20,886 bases of DNA. Origin: a virus. Positions 12,499 through 19,916 of the stretch are shown in pieces. A program made the translations under genes and the position numbers. The stretch is from the IMG/VR virus record IMGVR_UViG_3300032285_003489, positions 1 to 20,886 of that record. One strand, written 5' to 3'. The notes below the pieces were generated by a model, which was given only the letters and a program-made list of their open reading frames with translations, had not been told where the DNA came from and did no database searches. The first letter of the stretch is position 1, and the number at the start of each line of letters is the position of its first letter.

Positions 12499-13171
12499 CT
12501 TTATTTCTTTTCAAAGCAATAATTTTAGGTTCATGTGGATAATCAGTTCCATAAAACTCTTCAGCAAAGCAGTAGGAAGGGGTCAGAGATAGTGTAGGAG
12601 GATTATCAATCATATACCTATTCATGTGACTTTCATCATGCCAAAGAGCAATCACATCATTCTCAAAATCCTTATTAACACGATCAGCAATCACTTCAGA
12701 CATTTGAATAAAATTTTTGGTCGATCCACCATTAAATCCACCAGCATAATAATTTTTACCTTCACCAGATGGAACATATGCTAGAGATTTTGGATTACGA
12801 TCATAAGACATAGTTTCAATACTATTGAAAGATTGATATGGATGTTGAGTTCCAACTAAGTCACTTAAAACTTCATCACCAACTGAATTATCAACTCTCA
12901 TATCAGCATCAAAATAGAAGCAATAATCATGCTGAAGAATAAAATCTTTTTCCTTTACAAAGTAATTGTAACGCTTTAGAGTTGGCATCGGCCAAGGTTC
13001 ATGATCAATATAATGAACTCTCACATTATCAGAAGTTTCTACCTCATGATCAGTAAACAGGAGACAACTAATTTCGTGCCCATTGAGAAAATTTTCATCA
13101 ATAGTATCATAAAGTTCTTCAACAAACTGAAGATACTTATTTGTTGCGATAGTCAAAATACAAATTTTCAT
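12482..13171 (-). CDS. GT6 family glycosyltransferase (ABO-type)
   Basis: This 229-residue protein has nearly every hallmark of GT6, the family of the human ABO enzymes, alpha-1,3-galactosyltransferase and Forssman synthase: WPMPTLKRYNYF (60-71), FYFDADMRV with the metal motif Asp88-Ala-Asp90, GTQHP (107-111), YVPSGEGKNYYAGGFNGGS (132-150) and WHDESHMNRY (177-186) with the catalytic Glu180. Vertebrate enzymes add Gal or GalNAc alpha-1,3 to Fuc-alpha1,2-Gal. Many bacterial GT6 enzymes have NxN, while this one keeps DxD, so metal dependence is likely. Residues 143-145 (Ala-Gly-Gly) occupy the ABO donor-specificity positions; Gly at the second site is the GalNAc-type state. There is no membrane anchor, unlike the Golgi enzymes. 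Confidence 0.88.
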   Translation of the reverse strand: MKICILTIATNKYLQFVEELYDTIDENFLNGHEISCLLFTDHEVETSDNVRVHYIDHEPWPMPTLKRYNYFVKEKDFILQHDYCFYFDADMRVDNSVGDEVLSDLVGTQHPYQSFNSIETMSYDRNPKSLAYVPSGEGKNYYAGGFNGGSTKNFIQMSEVIADRVNKDFENDVIALWHDESHMNRYMIDNPPTLSLTPSYCFAEEFYGTDYPHEPKIIALKRNKDELRS

Positions 13172-13188
13172 GATTATAAAAAAGATAC

Positions 13189-13977
13189 TTATTTTTTAGC
13201 TGCTATAATTATATTTTTAAAAATTCCACATTCACAATAATCATTTATAAAATTAAATCCATCATCTTTCATTTTAGTTATTATAGTATTATAATTTTCT
13301 TTACTATAATGGTCAAGTAATAAATTATAAGTAATATAAACTACTTTACTATTTTTTATAACTTTATCGTAATAATTCAATTGCGATTCAATACTAAGTT
13401 CAGAAAGAGAATAATTACTAATTAAAAGATCAATATCAAAAATGTCGATTAATTGATCACAAGGAATAAATTTATTTCTAGAATATACTTCAGGAAAATT
13501 TTGTAAATATTTCTCTTGAATTTTTACAGCTTCGGGAAGATCAATATTTACATATTCATCAAAATCACACAGAACACTTAAAGTTTTACATAACCCACCA
13601 TATCCACCACCAATTTCAACTATTTTGGAAATTTTTTGATCTTCGCATAAAGAACTTAGATCTAAAGAATTTTTAATATACCTAAGAGTCGAAGGAGATA
13701 TTTTTACACCATCATATAAAAATTTTTTTGGATTTCCTATCAAATCATTTTCTAAAAATTTATTTAAATTTTGATTATAAATTTCTTCTCCAACTTCCTT
13801 TATATACTCTAAATATTCTTCTCCCAATTCATAATCCACATGTTCCAAAATAACATTATATTCTGGTAAGGTTTTAAAATTAGAAAAAAGTTCTTCGCTT
13901 TCTAAAATTTTATTACAGATATCAATATAATTTTTTGCATCATTTGAATTGATATCCCATTCATTAGTGTTTTTCAT
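13189..13977 (-). CDS. Putative sugar O-methyltransferase
   Basis: This 262-residue protein has a helical N-terminal half and a class I SAM-binding fold: KIVEIGGGYGGL (118-129) is motif I, followed by EYVNIDLPEA (141-150). This VEIGGGYGGL...DLPE arrangement is characteristic of the 'putative sugar O-methyltransferase' group found in surface-polysaccharide loci. It would use S-adenosylmethionine to methylate a glycan hydroxyl, a cap that can hide the chain from glycan-binding proteins. It is strongly AT-rich and begins an AT-rich block that contrasts with the GT6-to-epimerase block downstream. Acceptor unknown. Confidence 0.72.
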   Translation of the reverse strand: MKNTNEWDINSNDAKNYIDICNKILESEELFSNFKTLPEYNVILEHVDYELGEEYLEYIKEVGEEIYNQNLNKFLENDLIGNPKKFLYDGVKISPSTLRYIKNSLDLSSLCEDQKISKIVEIGGGYGGLCKTLSVLCDFDEYVNIDLPEAVKIQEKYLQNFPEVYSRNKFIPCDQLIDIFDIDLLISNYSLSELSIESQLNYYDKVIKNSKVVYITYNLLLDHYSKENYNTIITKMKDDGFNFINDYCECGIFKNIIIAAKK

Positions 13978-13985
13978 TAGAATAA

Positions 13986-14711
13986 TTATTTTAATAATTT
14001 TTCAGATAACTTATTAAGCACATCGTCATCCACGTTATTATATAGTACAGATTTATATTTTAACATTTTTACTTTAGAATACTTATTCATACTAAAATTA
14101 TATTTCTCCCTAACTTTCATAGACCAAACAACATCTTCACCCTGCCCCCAAACTAGATTCTCATCTAAAGGAAACTCCAACATAACACTTTTCTTAGCAA
14201 CCCAATAAGCACCAGAAAAATACATATGTTTAGTAAATTTATTTTCATCATAGGGGAGTAAACATCTCATTCCAGGTTCAACAATATCAGAAATTAGTCT
14301 ATTATATTGCCCATCAATATGTGGAATATTTGGATCATTCCACATACAAAGACACCAATCTCGATATCGAGTTCCGTCAAAATTTATAATTTTATTCATG
14401 CACAAATCAAAAGAATTTTCAAATTTTAAAAATCCATCATACCAACCAACATCAAATTTAATATAATCGTGAAGATAAACTATATTTTCAAACTCAGAGA
14501 AATTAGTAATAATATTTTTCTTTCTGGTAATCCAAGAAGTTTTTATACTTTCATCAAATTCGATTATTTTAGTTCTTTTTCTTTTGACTATAGAATTACC
14601 AACGATTATAATTTCATATTTTGGAATATTTTGTGATTCGATGCTGTCAATAATTTCATTAATATTATTATCGTTAGATCCATTAGTAACTATACCAAAA
14701 GTAAAATTCAT
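13986..14711 (-). CDS. GT2-type glycosyltransferase
   Basis: The 241 residues begin FGIVTNGSNDNNINEIIDSIESQ, the nucleotide-binding unit of GT2 (residues 5-27), followed by YEIIIVGNS (32-40). YLHDYIKFDVGWYDGF (79-94) is where the DxD-like motif normally lies; here it is His-Asp-Tyr. WGQGEDVVWSMKVR (188-201) provides the ED motif with the likely catalytic base Asp. This is an inverting GT-A family; the donor is unknown. It is very AT-rich (9 G/C in 60 at 14041-14100) and separated from its neighbours by 4 and 8 nt. Confidence 0.7.
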   Translation of the reverse strand: MNFTFGIVTNGSNDNNINEIIDSIESQNIPKYEIIIVGNSIVKRKRTKIIEFDESIKTSWITRKKNIITNFSEFENIVYLHDYIKFDVGWYDGFLKFENSFDLCMNKIINFDGTRYRDWCLCMWNDPNIPHIDGQYNRLISDIVEPGMRCLLPYDENKFTKHMYFSGAYWVAKKSVMLEFPLDENLVWGQGEDVVWSMKVREKYNFSMNKYSKVKMLKYKSVLYNNVDDDVLNKLSEKLLK

Positions 14712-14715
14712 TCAA

Positions 14716-15672
14716 CTACCTTACCATAATTTTTTCAATTTTTTCAACTAAACTATTTTCATAAGCAATTCCGTTTTCCATCCCAATTCCAAAAGAATTA
14801 TAATTTGAATTATGAATAGTATTATACGTTAAGTGTACAGAAAATCCATTTTTAACATACAAAGTTTTTTTATTAAAATTGTTTTTAAAAACATTTAGAG
14901 ATACTTCATCAAATGCATCATATGCTGGCATAAAAACAATTTTTTTCCAATCACTTGTTTTTATAAAGAAAACACTATTTGTATAATAAGGACTATCAAA
15001 TTCATCTATTGAGTACTTTTGTTTGTTTGCAATCTTATCAAAATTATTTAAAATATAGTCATTTAAAATAATTTGTGCTTCGGCACAAATTCTAATTGGA
15101 TGAATACCTTTATAAAAGTGATTTATTTGATCAACACCTTGATAAAAATGAGAAGGATTCCAAGAAGTTGCTTGTAGCGTATATGCATTCAAAGGAGAAT
15201 AGTCTACACCCCATAAACCATCTGGCATATTCCTATTCAAAAAATCTGAATAAATTTTATTTTTTACATTTTCATCAGTTATAAAAGATTCTATAAATTG
15301 GTCTACTAAAGGAATATTATTCGAAAGTAGTGGTGCTAAAAGCAGATTATCTTCGGATTTTAGTACATCAACATTTTCAATCATGTAATCCCACACATGA
15401 TTGCTTATAAAACAATCCTCATCTAATTTGACGGAATAATAAGTATCTTCCGAAATAGCATAGTTTATTTTATCCATATAGTTTAATCCAGGATTAAATA
15501 CAACTATATTTGTTGCGATACCATCTGGTCCTTCAAAATCAGTACGACCTGTGGATAAAATATTAATTTTTATTTTTGATTTGTTTTCTTCCTTTATAAG
15601 ATTAAGAAAATTCTTTGTTATTTTCCAAAAAGTTTTTGACCTTGTGTTAGACAGATAATTAATAGTTATCAT
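14716..15672 (-). CDS. Putative glycosyltransferase with DED motif
   Basis: This 318-residue protein has an N-terminal alpha/beta unit (ITINYLSNTRSKTFW), an inner strand KINILSTGRTDFEGP, and VKLDEDCFI (81-89) where GT-A enzymes carry DxD. Further on, a long insert contains MPDGLWGVDYSPLNAY and HFYQGVDQINHF; no numbered family is recognised. It follows a 73-bp gap, the longest within the glycan cluster, and has GAGAG 6 nt before the ATG. Call based on fold-like features and neighbours. Confidence 0.5.
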   Translation of the reverse strand: MITINYLSNTRSKTFWKITKNFLNLIKEENKSKIKINILSTGRTDFEGPDGIATNIVVFNPGLNYMDKINYAISEDTYYSVKLDEDCFISNHVWDYMIENVDVLKSEDNLLLAPLLSNNIPLVDQFIESFITDENVKNKIYSDFLNRNMPDGLWGVDYSPLNAYTLQATSWNPSHFYQGVDQINHFYKGIHPIRICAEAQIILNDYILNNFDKIANKQKYSIDEFDSPYYTNSVFFIKTSDWKKIVFMPAYDAFDEVSLNVFKNNFNKKTLYVKNGFSVHLTYNTIHNSNYNSFGIGMENGIAYENSLVEKIEKIMVR

Positions 15673-15745
15673 TTTTTACTCTCGACAAATTTACAATATT
15701 TAATGGAGATCCACAATAATAAAGACATTAGACTACAACCTACAA

Positions 15746-16351
15746 TTAACTTCTAATTACAAATAATAAATCATCCCATCTTCCCTTTTTATCACGAAGA
15801 TCAATACACTCAAATATATATTCAATTTGATTATCAATTGATTCGCACACTTTTTTTGCCGTATCAGTCAAAGAATCAAAACACTCAACATTTTGAACAT
15901 CTTCAATTACAAAAAGTCCATTTTGTTTTAATTTTGGCAAATATATCTCTATGGACTTTAGTTGACTTTCTAATGTATGAGGACCGTCATCAATAATGAT
16001 GTCAAATGTTTTAAACTTTTTAGAAAATTTTTCATCATAAGCATCACTAAAATACATCATTACACCATCAATATTTTTATATCTTTGATCTATCTTATCA
16101 TCATCGATATCAACACCAATAATAGATTTAGAGTTTAAAAAATATTCTTTCCAGAGTTTTAAAGAACCACCAGTTTCAATTCCAATCTCTAATAAACTAA
16201 TATTTTTTTCTTTATAAAAAGAAAATTCTTTTTCATAAAAACTTTCAATATAACTATGGCAAGTGTTTTTGTCAGTTCCACCTTTTTCACAACCTTCATT
16301 TAAAAAATCAGAATCTAAATTAAATTCATTTAAAATATCAATCAATTTCAT
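15746..16351 (-). CDS. SAM-dependent O-methyltransferase
   Basis: The 201 residues contain GGTDKNTCHSY (24-34), then SLLEIGIETGGSLKLW (52-67) as SAM motif I, IIGVDID (77-83), and FDIIIDDGPHTLESQL (116-131) with the DDGxH metal site seen in macrolide sugar methyltransferases such as MycE. GLFVIEDVQ (145-153) closes the core. It belongs to a different methyltransferase family from the enzyme at 13189-13977, so two methylation steps are available in this module. It overlaps the preceding gene by 14 nt. AT-rich. A sugar acceptor is inferred from the locus. Confidence 0.78.
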   Translation of the reverse strand: MKLIDILNEFNLDSDFLNEGCEKGGTDKNTCHSYIESFYEKEFSFYKEKNISLLEIGIETGGSLKLWKEYFLNSKSIIGVDIDDDKIDQRYKNIDGVMMYFSDAYDEKFSKKFKTFDIIIDDGPHTLESQLKSIEIYLPKLKQNGLFVIEDVQNVECFDSLTDTAKKVCESIDNQIEYIFECIDLRDKKGRWDDLLFVIRS

Positions 16352-17015
16352 TTTTATATTTTATCGCATCGTACCTATGTAGGTGTCTTTCATACACATT
16401 AATATTAGAATTCCAAAGACTTTTTAAATCTCCATTACCCATACCAACCCAAAACTCACAGTTATGTCTTATTGAAAGTATTGGGGGATTTTTTGGATAT
16501 TTAATTTCATTTATGGTTGGAAGTTTTTTAATATATGAAGAATTTGCCCACCAAAAATTACCAGAAAAATGAACAGCAGGTTGATTAACTAAATCAACTC
16601 CACATGCATCATGATTATTTAATGCACCAAAACACTTTTTATGTTGCCCAATATTAAAATAAGTCATATATTGACGCCAATCATCAATACAGGGATTATT
16701 TGGTGTTGTTACTCCTTTTGTGTGAATGTATAAAATTTTATAGTTGTTTTGTGATGAATCTGAGAATGTTTTAATTAAATTTAAAGTAAAAAATTCTCCA
16801 GTTTCTACGTAAAAATCTTGATGTATTTTAATTTTTTTATGCGATTGGACATTAAGTATATTTTTTCCAACTATGCAAATATTTACAGTTTCAACTTGAT
16901 CTATTAATTTAGAATTTAATATTTCATTATAAATTTCATCAAATACTTTTTGATATTCACCAATCGTTGCTACATGGAAATATATTATTTTTTTGTCCTT
17001 AATACAAAATTCCAT
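16338..17015 (-). CDS. Glycosyltransferase-like protein (HTKG / HFSGNFWW type)
   Basis: This 225-residue protein has YKILYIHTKGVTTP (92-105), DDWRQYMTYFNI (111-122), CGVDL and HFSGNFWWANSSYIKKLP (149-166), a set of motifs I associate with uncharacterised glycosyltransferase-like proteins in polysaccharide loci, related in style to rhamnan-synthesis F proteins. HTKG would lie in the donor site. Start ATG at 17013-17015 directly abuts the previous stop (TAAATG). Reaction and donor cannot be named. It lies immediately after the ColD-like gene, so it might transfer that unusual sugar; that is a guess. Confidence 0.55.
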   Translation of the reverse strand: MEFCIKDKKIIYFHVATIGEYQKVFDEIYNEILNSKLIDQVETVNICIVGKNILNVQSHKKIKIHQDFYVETGEFFTLNLIKTFSDSSQNNYKILYIHTKGVTTPNNPCIDDWRQYMTYFNIGQHKKCFGALNNHDACGVDLVNQPAVHFSGNFWWANSSYIKKLPTINEIKYPKNPPILSIRHNCEFWVGMGNGDLKSLWNSNINVYERHLHRYDAIKYKNEID

Positions 17016-18170
17016 TTAGAAAACACTCTCCAGTAACTTAAGTTCTTTATTACCAATAAAATGGTTGTTTCCCAAATAAATTCCATTATCATGAACAAAA
17101 TCAACTGTCAAAGTATTTTTATGAGTGGTTATATCATAACCTTCTAAAAATGGTTGTTTTAATAAATTTCCGCTTATAATTGGTCTATGTTCAATACCAA
17201 TTTCATCAAACTTTTTCTTTAAATTATCTGCAATTTCTTTTGTTTTACAGATTAAAGGAAAACAAAAATTGCTGCATGTTGGATAATATTTTGGAGCAAT
17301 AAACTTATCTGGATATTTTTTAACAAGTTTTATAAAATTAATATAATTTTTATTTCTAATCTCAATATACTTATCTAACCTTTTAAGTTGAGATAATCCT
17401 AAAACTGCACCAAGTTCATGATTTCTAAAATTATATCCATCAGTTACGAATAAAAACTGATCAGAAATGTGAGAATATTTTTTTGCATATTCTTTATGCT
17501 TTGTAGATTCTCTAGCAAGTCCATGACTTCTTTTCATCCTCATTAAATCGTACAATTCATAATTATTGGTAGATACCATTCCACCTTCAACTGTAGACAT
17601 ATGATGGCCAAAATAAAAACTAAATGTAGAACCTAAACTATCAGATCCACGTTTTGTTCCATCGGGAGACTTACAACCATGCGATTCACAAACATCATCC
17701 AAAATTAAAGCATCAGGAAATAAGTTTTTATACCTTTCATTATTTGCAGAAAATCCAATTAAATGAGTAACAAATATAAGTTTAATATCTGGATGTTCTT
17801 TAGAAATATACTCAAGATCTTCTTCACAAAAACTAAAATTATTAATATTAATATCACAAAAAATAGGAGTAAATCCTAATTGAATTACAGGTCCAATATT
17901 AGTAACCCAAGTACAAGATGGAACTAATACTTTATCTCCATTTTTTAGACCATAAAGTTCTTTAACTGCAGAAAGAAGTAAATAATTTGCAGTACTTCCA
18001 GAAGAAACATATAAAGAATATTTTGAACCTAACCAGTCATTCCATTTAGATTCAAACTCTCTAACTTTTTTACCATTAGTAAAACGATCTGAAGTTAGAA
18101 CAAATTTTGCAAGATTAAATCTATCACCTAAAGTGATATTATTTTTCATTAACGGCCATTTAAATTGCAT
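17016..18170 (-). CDS. colD: GDP-4-keto-6-deoxy-D-mannose 3-dehydratase (ColD-like)
   Basis: With the start at 18170 (MQFKWPL; overlaps fcl by 11 nt) the protein has 384 residues. It has the DegT/DnrJ/EryC1 aminotransferase fold: SSGSTAN (56-62) binds phosphate, and LDDVCESHG (157-165) contacts the PLP ring. Where the family has the PLP-binding Lys it has His: FYFGHHMSTVEGG, with His189 at the Lys position. ColD of colitose synthesis and the E1 3-dehydratase share this Lys-to-His change, and GYNFRNHELGAVLG and GIEHRPIISGN (325-335) also match ColD. The reaction removes the 3-OH of the Gmd product. The longer frame from 18236 would overlap fcl by 77 nt and lacks support. No ColC-type reductase other than Fcl is visible. 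Confidence 0.8.
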   Translation of the reverse strand: MQFKWPLMKNNITLGDRFNLAKFVLTSDRFTNGKKVREFESKWNDWLGSKYSLYVSSGSTANYLLLSAVKELYGLKNGDKVLVPSCTWVTNIGPVIQLGFTPIFCDININNFSFCEEDLEYISKEHPDIKLIFVTHLIGFSANNERYKNLFPDALILDDVCESHGCKSPDGTKRGSDSLGSTFSFYFGHHMSTVEGGMVSTNNYELYDLMRMKRSHGLARESTKHKEYAKKYSHISDQFLFVTDGYNFRNHELGAVLGLSQLKRLDKYIEIRNKNYINFIKLVKKYPDKFIAPKYYPTCSNFCFPLICKTKEIADNLKKKFDEIGIEHRPIISGNLLKQPFLEGYDITTHKNTLTVDFVHDNGIYLGNNHFIGNKELKLLESVF

Positions 18171-19122
18171 TTTCTTTATACCACTCATATGTTGTTTTAA
18201 TTCCCCCCAACAGACCAACTTTTGGTTCCCATCCAAGAGATTTAATTTTATCTACATTTAAAACTTTTCTTGGAGTTCCATTTGGTTTAGTAAAGTCCCA
18301 GGTAATCTCTCCAGGAAAACCAACTACCTCCGAAATAATATTTGCAAGTTCCCATATTCTAACATCCTCACCAGTACCAACATTAATGTGTTCTGATTCA
18401 TCATAGTTTTTCATACAAACATAACATGCCTCTGCAAGATCATCAACGTGAAGAAACTCTCTCATAGCAGATCCATCACCCCAAAGATTTACTGATGGTC
18501 CATGCCAGGGACCACCTGGATCTATAACATAACCATCTTCCTTTGCCTTATGAAACTTAGCAATCATCGCAGGAAGAACATGCGATGTTTCCAAATCAAA
18601 ATTATCATTAGGTCCATAAAGATTTGTAGGCATCAAAGAAATAGCATTAAATCCGTGCTGCTGACGATATGCCTGACACATTTTAACACCTACTATTTTT
18701 GCAAGTGCATAGGAATCATTAGTAGGTTCCAAAGGTCCAGTCATTAACTGATCTTCTGTAATTGGTTGTGTTGCAAACTTGGGATAGATGCAAGAAGAAC
18801 CAAGAAACAACAGTTTCTTTACACCCCAACGGTAAGAAGACTCAATAATATTAGTTTGAATACGAAGATTTTGAGTCAGGAAATCTGCCTTGTGGTTGTT
18901 ATTTGCCATAATACCACCAACCTTAGCGGCAGCAACAAAAACGTAATCAGGTTCTACAGATTGAATATACTCATCAGTTATTAATTCATCCGCAAAATCT
19001 ACAGATTTACGAGTTCCTTTGATTATATTACAATATCCTTTACTCTCAAGATTTCTTACAATTGCCGAACCAACCATTCCATTAGCACCAGCAACTAAAA
19101 TTTTAGAATTTTTTTCCATCAT
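18160..19122 (-). CDS. fcl: GDP-L-fucose synthase
   Basis: This SDR enzyme has about 320 residues. It has VAGANGMVGSA for NADPH, GSSCIYP with the catalytic Ser and Cys, YALAK with the Tyr/Lys pair, MPTNLYGPNDNF, and SHVLPA with the catalytic His of epimerisation. It converts GDP-4-keto-6-deoxy-D-mannose, made by Gmd, to GDP-L-fucose by 3,5-epimerisation and reduction. Start choice is open: ATGATG at 19117-19122 overlaps the fucosyltransferase stop and gives a length like E. coli Fcl; an ATG at 19134 would add four residues. It is flanked by the enzymes that make its substrate and use its product. Confidence 0.93.
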   Translation of the reverse strand: MMEKNSKILVAGANGMVGSAIVRNLESKGYCNIIKGTRKSVDFADELITDEYIQSVEPDYVFVAAAKVGGIMANNNHKADFLTQNLRIQTNIIESSYRWGVKKLLFLGSSCIYPKFATQPITEDQLMTGPLEPTNDSYALAKIVGVKMCQAYRQQHGFNAISLMPTNLYGPNDNFDLETSHVLPAMIAKFHKAKEDGYVIDPGGPWHGPSVNLWGDGSAMREFLHVDDLAEACYVCMKNYDESEHINVGTGEDVRIWELANIISEVVGFPGEITWDFTKPNGTPRKVLNVDKIKSLGWEPKVGLLGGIKTTYEWYKENAI

Positions 19123-19916
19123 AGAACTATCCATTTATTAAGGTACAAATCTTTTGTATTATTTTTAGAACAATCTCCACCAAACCAATTTTTTGGGGCA
19201 ATAGTTTTTTCACTTTTAGACAACCAGGATCCCCACCAACTATATGAACTATTTGCAATTACATGATAATTACACATAGACATCAAACAGAGATCAATAT
19301 TAGTATCACCAGAGTCTGAAACCATAAATCGATCAGATTCAAATAACTTTTGTTCTTTACACCATTCAGGATCGTCAGAAAAAATAAGAACAGGAATATC
19401 AGAATCAAAATAATTTAATGCTGATTTATAATATTCTTGAGTTTGTATTGGGTGATTTGGATTTGTTACATAATCACCTCTACGAATATGCAAAGAAATT
19501 ACTTTTGAATTAAATGCTTCTTCAAAAAATTCTTCGCATACATTTAAGATATGTTCCTTAAAAGTAAAATCTTTTCTGATTTCATCTTCAATATGTTTGA
19601 AATATTTTTCAGATTGAAAATATCCATAAAGATCTACATTATCGGGGCAGGAATTAAAAATATTTTTATCAAATTCATACCCACATTCTTGAATGATTTG
19701 ATTTTGTGTTACTGATTGAATACATTTTGATAAAACAAAACAATCATAGATTGTAGTATCAGAATTCTTAACATTCTGATCTATAAAACCAAATGCTTGT
19801 TTGGGAGGAATAAAATATTCATATCCATGTTTCTTTGCTATTCCCTTCAGAGAAGCATATTGAAACATTTGATTTGAAAGTCTACCAAGATTTCCAAGAT
19901 GATTAAATGATATCAT
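19119..19916 (-). CDS. GT11 alpha-1,2-fucosyltransferase
   Basis: From ATG 19916 (ATGA overlap with the gmd stop) the protein has 265 residues beginning [18 protein letters not shown]. It has the GT11 signatures: [11 protein letters not shown] near the N-terminus (11-21), SLHIRRGDY (141-149) with the HxRRGDY donor motif, and [25 protein letters not shown] (about 208-232, given in part). GT11 enzymes move fucose from GDP-fucose onto O-2 of galactose, making the H-antigen unit. An extra ATG at 19931 would add MCLWA inside the gmd frame and is not preferred. It lies between gmd and fcl, which make its donor. No membrane anchor. Confidence 0.9.
   Translation of the reverse strand: MISFNHLGNLGRLSNQMFQYASLKGIAKKHGYEYFIPPKQAFGFIDQNVKNSDTTIYDCFVLSKCIQSVTQNQIIQECGYEFDKNIFNSCPDNVDLYGYFQSEKYFKHIEDEIRKDFTFKEHILNVCEEFFEEAFNSKVISLHIRRGDYVTNPNHPIQTQEYYKSALNYFDSDIPVLIFSDDPEWCKEQKLFESDRFMVSDSGDTNIDLCLMSMCNYHVIANSSYSWWGSWLSKSEKTIAPKNWFGGDCSKNNTKDLYLNKWIVL

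Noticed and set aside
17016-18170. Perosamine synthase (GDP-4-keto-6-deoxymannose 4-aminotransferase)
   Set aside because: The PLP-binding Lys is replaced by His and surrounding motifs match ColD; an aminotransferase needs the Lys.
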